This document shows, piece after piece, positions 5,220 through 6,489 of a stretch of DNA of 6,489 nt (positions are counted from its first letter, which is position 1; every line of letters begins with the position of its first letter). Made by a program: the position numbers and the translations under genes. This DNA comes from JANYCG01 sp031428695 (lineage in GTDB: Bacteria; Pseudomonadota; Gammaproteobacteria; Burkholderiales; Burkholderiaceae_C), in contig JANOYE010000131.1 of NCBI GenBank assembly GCA_031428695.1, positions 1-6,489 of the forward strand, read 5' to 3'. The notes under the pieces are model-generated. The model saw only the letters and a list, made by a program, of their open reading frames with translations, ran no database searches and was not told the DNA's origin.

Positions 5220-6242
5220 ATGAACCAACGACTCACTATCATTTCAATAGCTGCTTACGCACTATTTTCAGCGTCTGTAGCCTCTTTCGCACAAGAAAAG
5301 GTGATTTTTGCCACCAACTGGAAGGCGCAAGCCGGCCACGGCGGTTTTTACCAGGCGGTGGCCGACGGCACCTACAAACGCATGGGCTTGGACGTTGAAA
5401 TCCAGCAAGGCGGCCCGCAGGCCAACAACCGGCCTTTATTGGCCGTTGGCAAGATTGATTTTTTGATGGCGGGCAATCTGCTCCTGAGTTTTGACAACGT
5501 CAAAAACGGCGTGCCAACCACCGTCGTAGCGGCGATTTTCCAGAAGGATCCGCAGGCCATTTTTGCCCACCCCGGCCAGGGCTATGAAAAGTTTTCTGAT
5601 GTCACCAAAGCGCCGGTGGCCTTCATCAGCAAAGACGGCCAGTTCAGCTTTTGGCAGTGGATGAAGGCCGAACACGGCTTCAAAGACGAGCAGCTCAAAC
5701 CCTATGTGTTCAACGTCGGCCCTTTTTTGGCCGACAAAAAATCGGTGCAGCAGGGCTACAGCATCAGCGAGCCGATCAGCATCAAGGCCCAGGCCGGTTT
5801 TGACCCTGTTGTGCATCTGCTGGCCGACAACGGCTTCAGCACCTACAGCACCACCATCGAAACACGCTCCGAATTGGTGAGAACCAAACCCGAAATGGTG
5901 CAAAAATTCGTCGATGCCTCGCTGATCGGCTGGAACAACTACCTCTACGGCGACAACAAAGCTGCCAACGAGCTGATCAAAAAGGCCAACCCTGAAGCAA
6001 GCGACGCAGGCATTGCCGGCAGCATCGAACTGATGAAAAAGCTCGGCATTGTGGACAGCGGCGAGGCCCTGCAAAACGGCATAGGCGCCATGAGCACGGC
6101 GCGTATCAAGGACTTTTACGACAAGATGGTCAAAGCCGGCCTGTACAAGCCGGGCGATGTGGACTTGAGCAAAGTTATCACCACGCAGTTTGTGAACAAG
6201 AAGGTGGGCATGGACATCAAGGCAAAAGCAGGTGTGAAGTAA
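5220..6242 (+). CDS. ABC transporter substrate-binding protein, NMT1/THI5-like
   Basis: A 340-residue periplasmic binding protein of the NMT1/THI5-like (SsuA/TauA/ThiY) family that delivers substrate to the permease at 1596-2450. A signal peptide occupies residues 1-24: short n-region with R4, hydrophobic core IISIAAYALFSASVA, and probable signal peptidase I cleavage after SFA24 before QEK. The mature part opens with a first strand and loop ATNWKAQAGHGGFYQA (31-46) and then GLDVEIQQGGPQANN (56-70) and GKIDFLMAG, the typical ligand-site layout for this group; the E-P-I-S segment and the C-terminal helices are also family-like. Family members bind pyrimidines, sulfonates, nitrate or aromatics, so the ligand is open. 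It stands apart from the upstream genes by 98 nt, with its own promoter-like site and strong Shine-Dalgarno. Codons 8-25 of the signal peptide are AT-rich (ATA, CTA, TCA, GTA) and match a repeat elsewhere in the window. Confidence 0.93.
   Translation: MNQRLTIISIAAYALFSASVASFAQEKVIFATNWKAQAGHGGFYQAVADGTYKRMGLDVEIQQGGPQANNRPLLAVGKIDFLMAGNLLLSFDNVKNGVPTTVVAAIFQKDPQAIFAHPGQGYEKFSDVTKAPVAFISKDGQFSFWQWMKAEHGFKDEQLKPYVFNVGPFLADKKSVQQGYSISEPISIKAQAGFDPVVHLLADNGFSTYSTTIETRSELVRTKPEMVQKFVDASLIGWNNYLYGDNKAANELIKKANPEASDAGIAGSIELMKKLGIVDSGEALQNGIGAMSTARIKDFYDKMVKAGLYKPGDVDLSKVITTQFVNKKVGMDIKAKAGVK
5241..5291 (+). repeat. Dispersed-repeat-like island forming the signal peptide of the binding protein
   Basis: Positions 5243-5260 (TTCAATAGCTGCTTACGC) match the reverse complement of 2588-2605 at 16 of 18 bases. 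Past this core, both have a T-rich centre and a segment ending in CC, with weaker and gapped similarity. The segment encodes residues 8-24, the hydrophobic core and cleavage region of the signal peptide, in codons rare in the flanking gene. A chance match of 16/18 somewhere in a window of this size is not excluded; the case rests also on base composition and on my recollection of a Comamonadaceae repeat with this core. Confidence 0.58.
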
Positions 6243-6254
6243 CGGGTGTGAAGT
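6231..6254 (+). repeat. 10-bp direct repeat across the binding-protein stop codon
   Basis: GGTGTGAAGT occurs at 6231-6240 and again at 6245-6254, 14 nt apart start to start. The first copy encodes the last residues (GVK) and supplies the T of the TAA stop. The second lies just before the TTG start of the next gene and supplies its only purine-rich stretch (GAAG). A small local duplication is the simplest explanation. Confidence 0.6.
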
Positions 6255-6257
6255 CAT

Positions 6258-6489
6258 TTGAAAACGCTGGTTGTTTACTGCCACCCAAACCCGCAAAGTT
6301 TTAGCGCGGCGTTGTATGCGAGGACTGTTGAAACCCTGCAAGCGCGTGGCCATGAACTGCGCTGCTTTGATTTGTATGCCGAGAACTTTCAGCCCGTGCT
6401 GACGCTGGATGAGCGCGAGGCCTACCTGCCCAACCCCGGCTTGATTGAAGCGCGTGTCCAGCCCCATGTCGATGCGCTCAAGTGGGCTG
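6258..6489 (+). CDS. Flavodoxin-fold NAD(P)H oxidoreductase, N-terminal part (partial)
   Basis: An open frame runs from TTG at 6258 to the window edge and encodes the first 77 residues of a Flavodoxin_2 family protein, the NAD(P)H:quinone oxidoreductase/KefF/MdaB-like FMN or FAD enzymes. The start KTLVVYCHPNPQSFSAAL is the diagnostic first strand plus H-P-N-x-x-S-F phosphate-binding loop (residues 9-15). The following helix, the RGHELRCFDLYAENFQPVL segment and the VDALKWA helix (71-77) also follow the family order. An in-frame TGA at 6249-6251 leaves TTG as the only start that keeps the first strand; GAAG 4 nt upstream is a weak ribosome site. The gene begins 15 nt after the binding-protein stop with no terminator between, so the two are probably cotranscribed. 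It may recycle quinones or reduced flavin for the pathway, but this is a guess. Confidence 0.85.
   Translation, partial: MKTLVVYCHPNPQSFSAALYARTVETLQARGHELRCFDLYAENFQPVLTLDEREAYLPNPGLIEARVQPHVDALKWA

Noticed and set aside
5436..6467. Long minus-strand open frame of 343 codons opposite the binding protein
   Set aside because: It is histidine-, glutamine- and valine-rich without recognisable motifs, and it lies opposite a clear family member. Such shadows are usual in GC-rich genes.

Overview
This GC-rich 6.5-kb window looks like chromosomal DNA of a betaproteobacterium, most likely Burkholderiales and probably Comamonadaceae. That is inferred from codon use, from the style of the transporter and flavoprotein genes, and from short AT-rich islands that resemble a dispersed repeat I recall from that family. 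I could not check this against a database.

Layout, all genes on the + strand: the last 42 codons of an upstream gene, tentatively creatininase-family (1-129); a LysE-family exporter (174-845); the ATPase (842-1603) and permease (1596-2450) of a NitT/TauT-type ABC importer; a cytosine-deaminase-like amidohydrolase (2447-3736); a GlcD-like FAD-binding oxidase/dehydrogenase (3733-5121); a 98-nt intergenic region with a sigma-54-like promoter (5122-5219); the NMT1/THI5-like periplasmic binding protein of the importer (5220-6242); and the start of a flavodoxin-fold NAD(P)H:quinone-type oxidoreductase, cut by the window end (6258-6489). The genes from LysE to the FAD enzyme overlap by 4, 8, 4 and 4 nt, a compact and translationally coupled operon. 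No gene-free stretch exceeds 100 nt.

Together the genes suggest uptake and breakdown of a small nitrogen-containing, probably heterocyclic, compound. The binding protein captures it, the permease and ATPase import it, the amidohydrolase deaminates or hydrolyses it, the flavoenzyme may oxidise a product, and the LysE protein may export a product or excess substrate. The sigma-54-like site before the binding-protein gene would fit control by nitrogen limitation. The substrate is unknown.

The most unusual observation is that three genes carry AT-rich, rare-codon islands inside their 5' coding parts: the permease N-tail, an amidohydrolase beta-strand region, and the binding-protein signal peptide. 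Two of them share an 18-nt inverted match (16/18). They look like copies of a short dispersed repeat taken into coding sequence.
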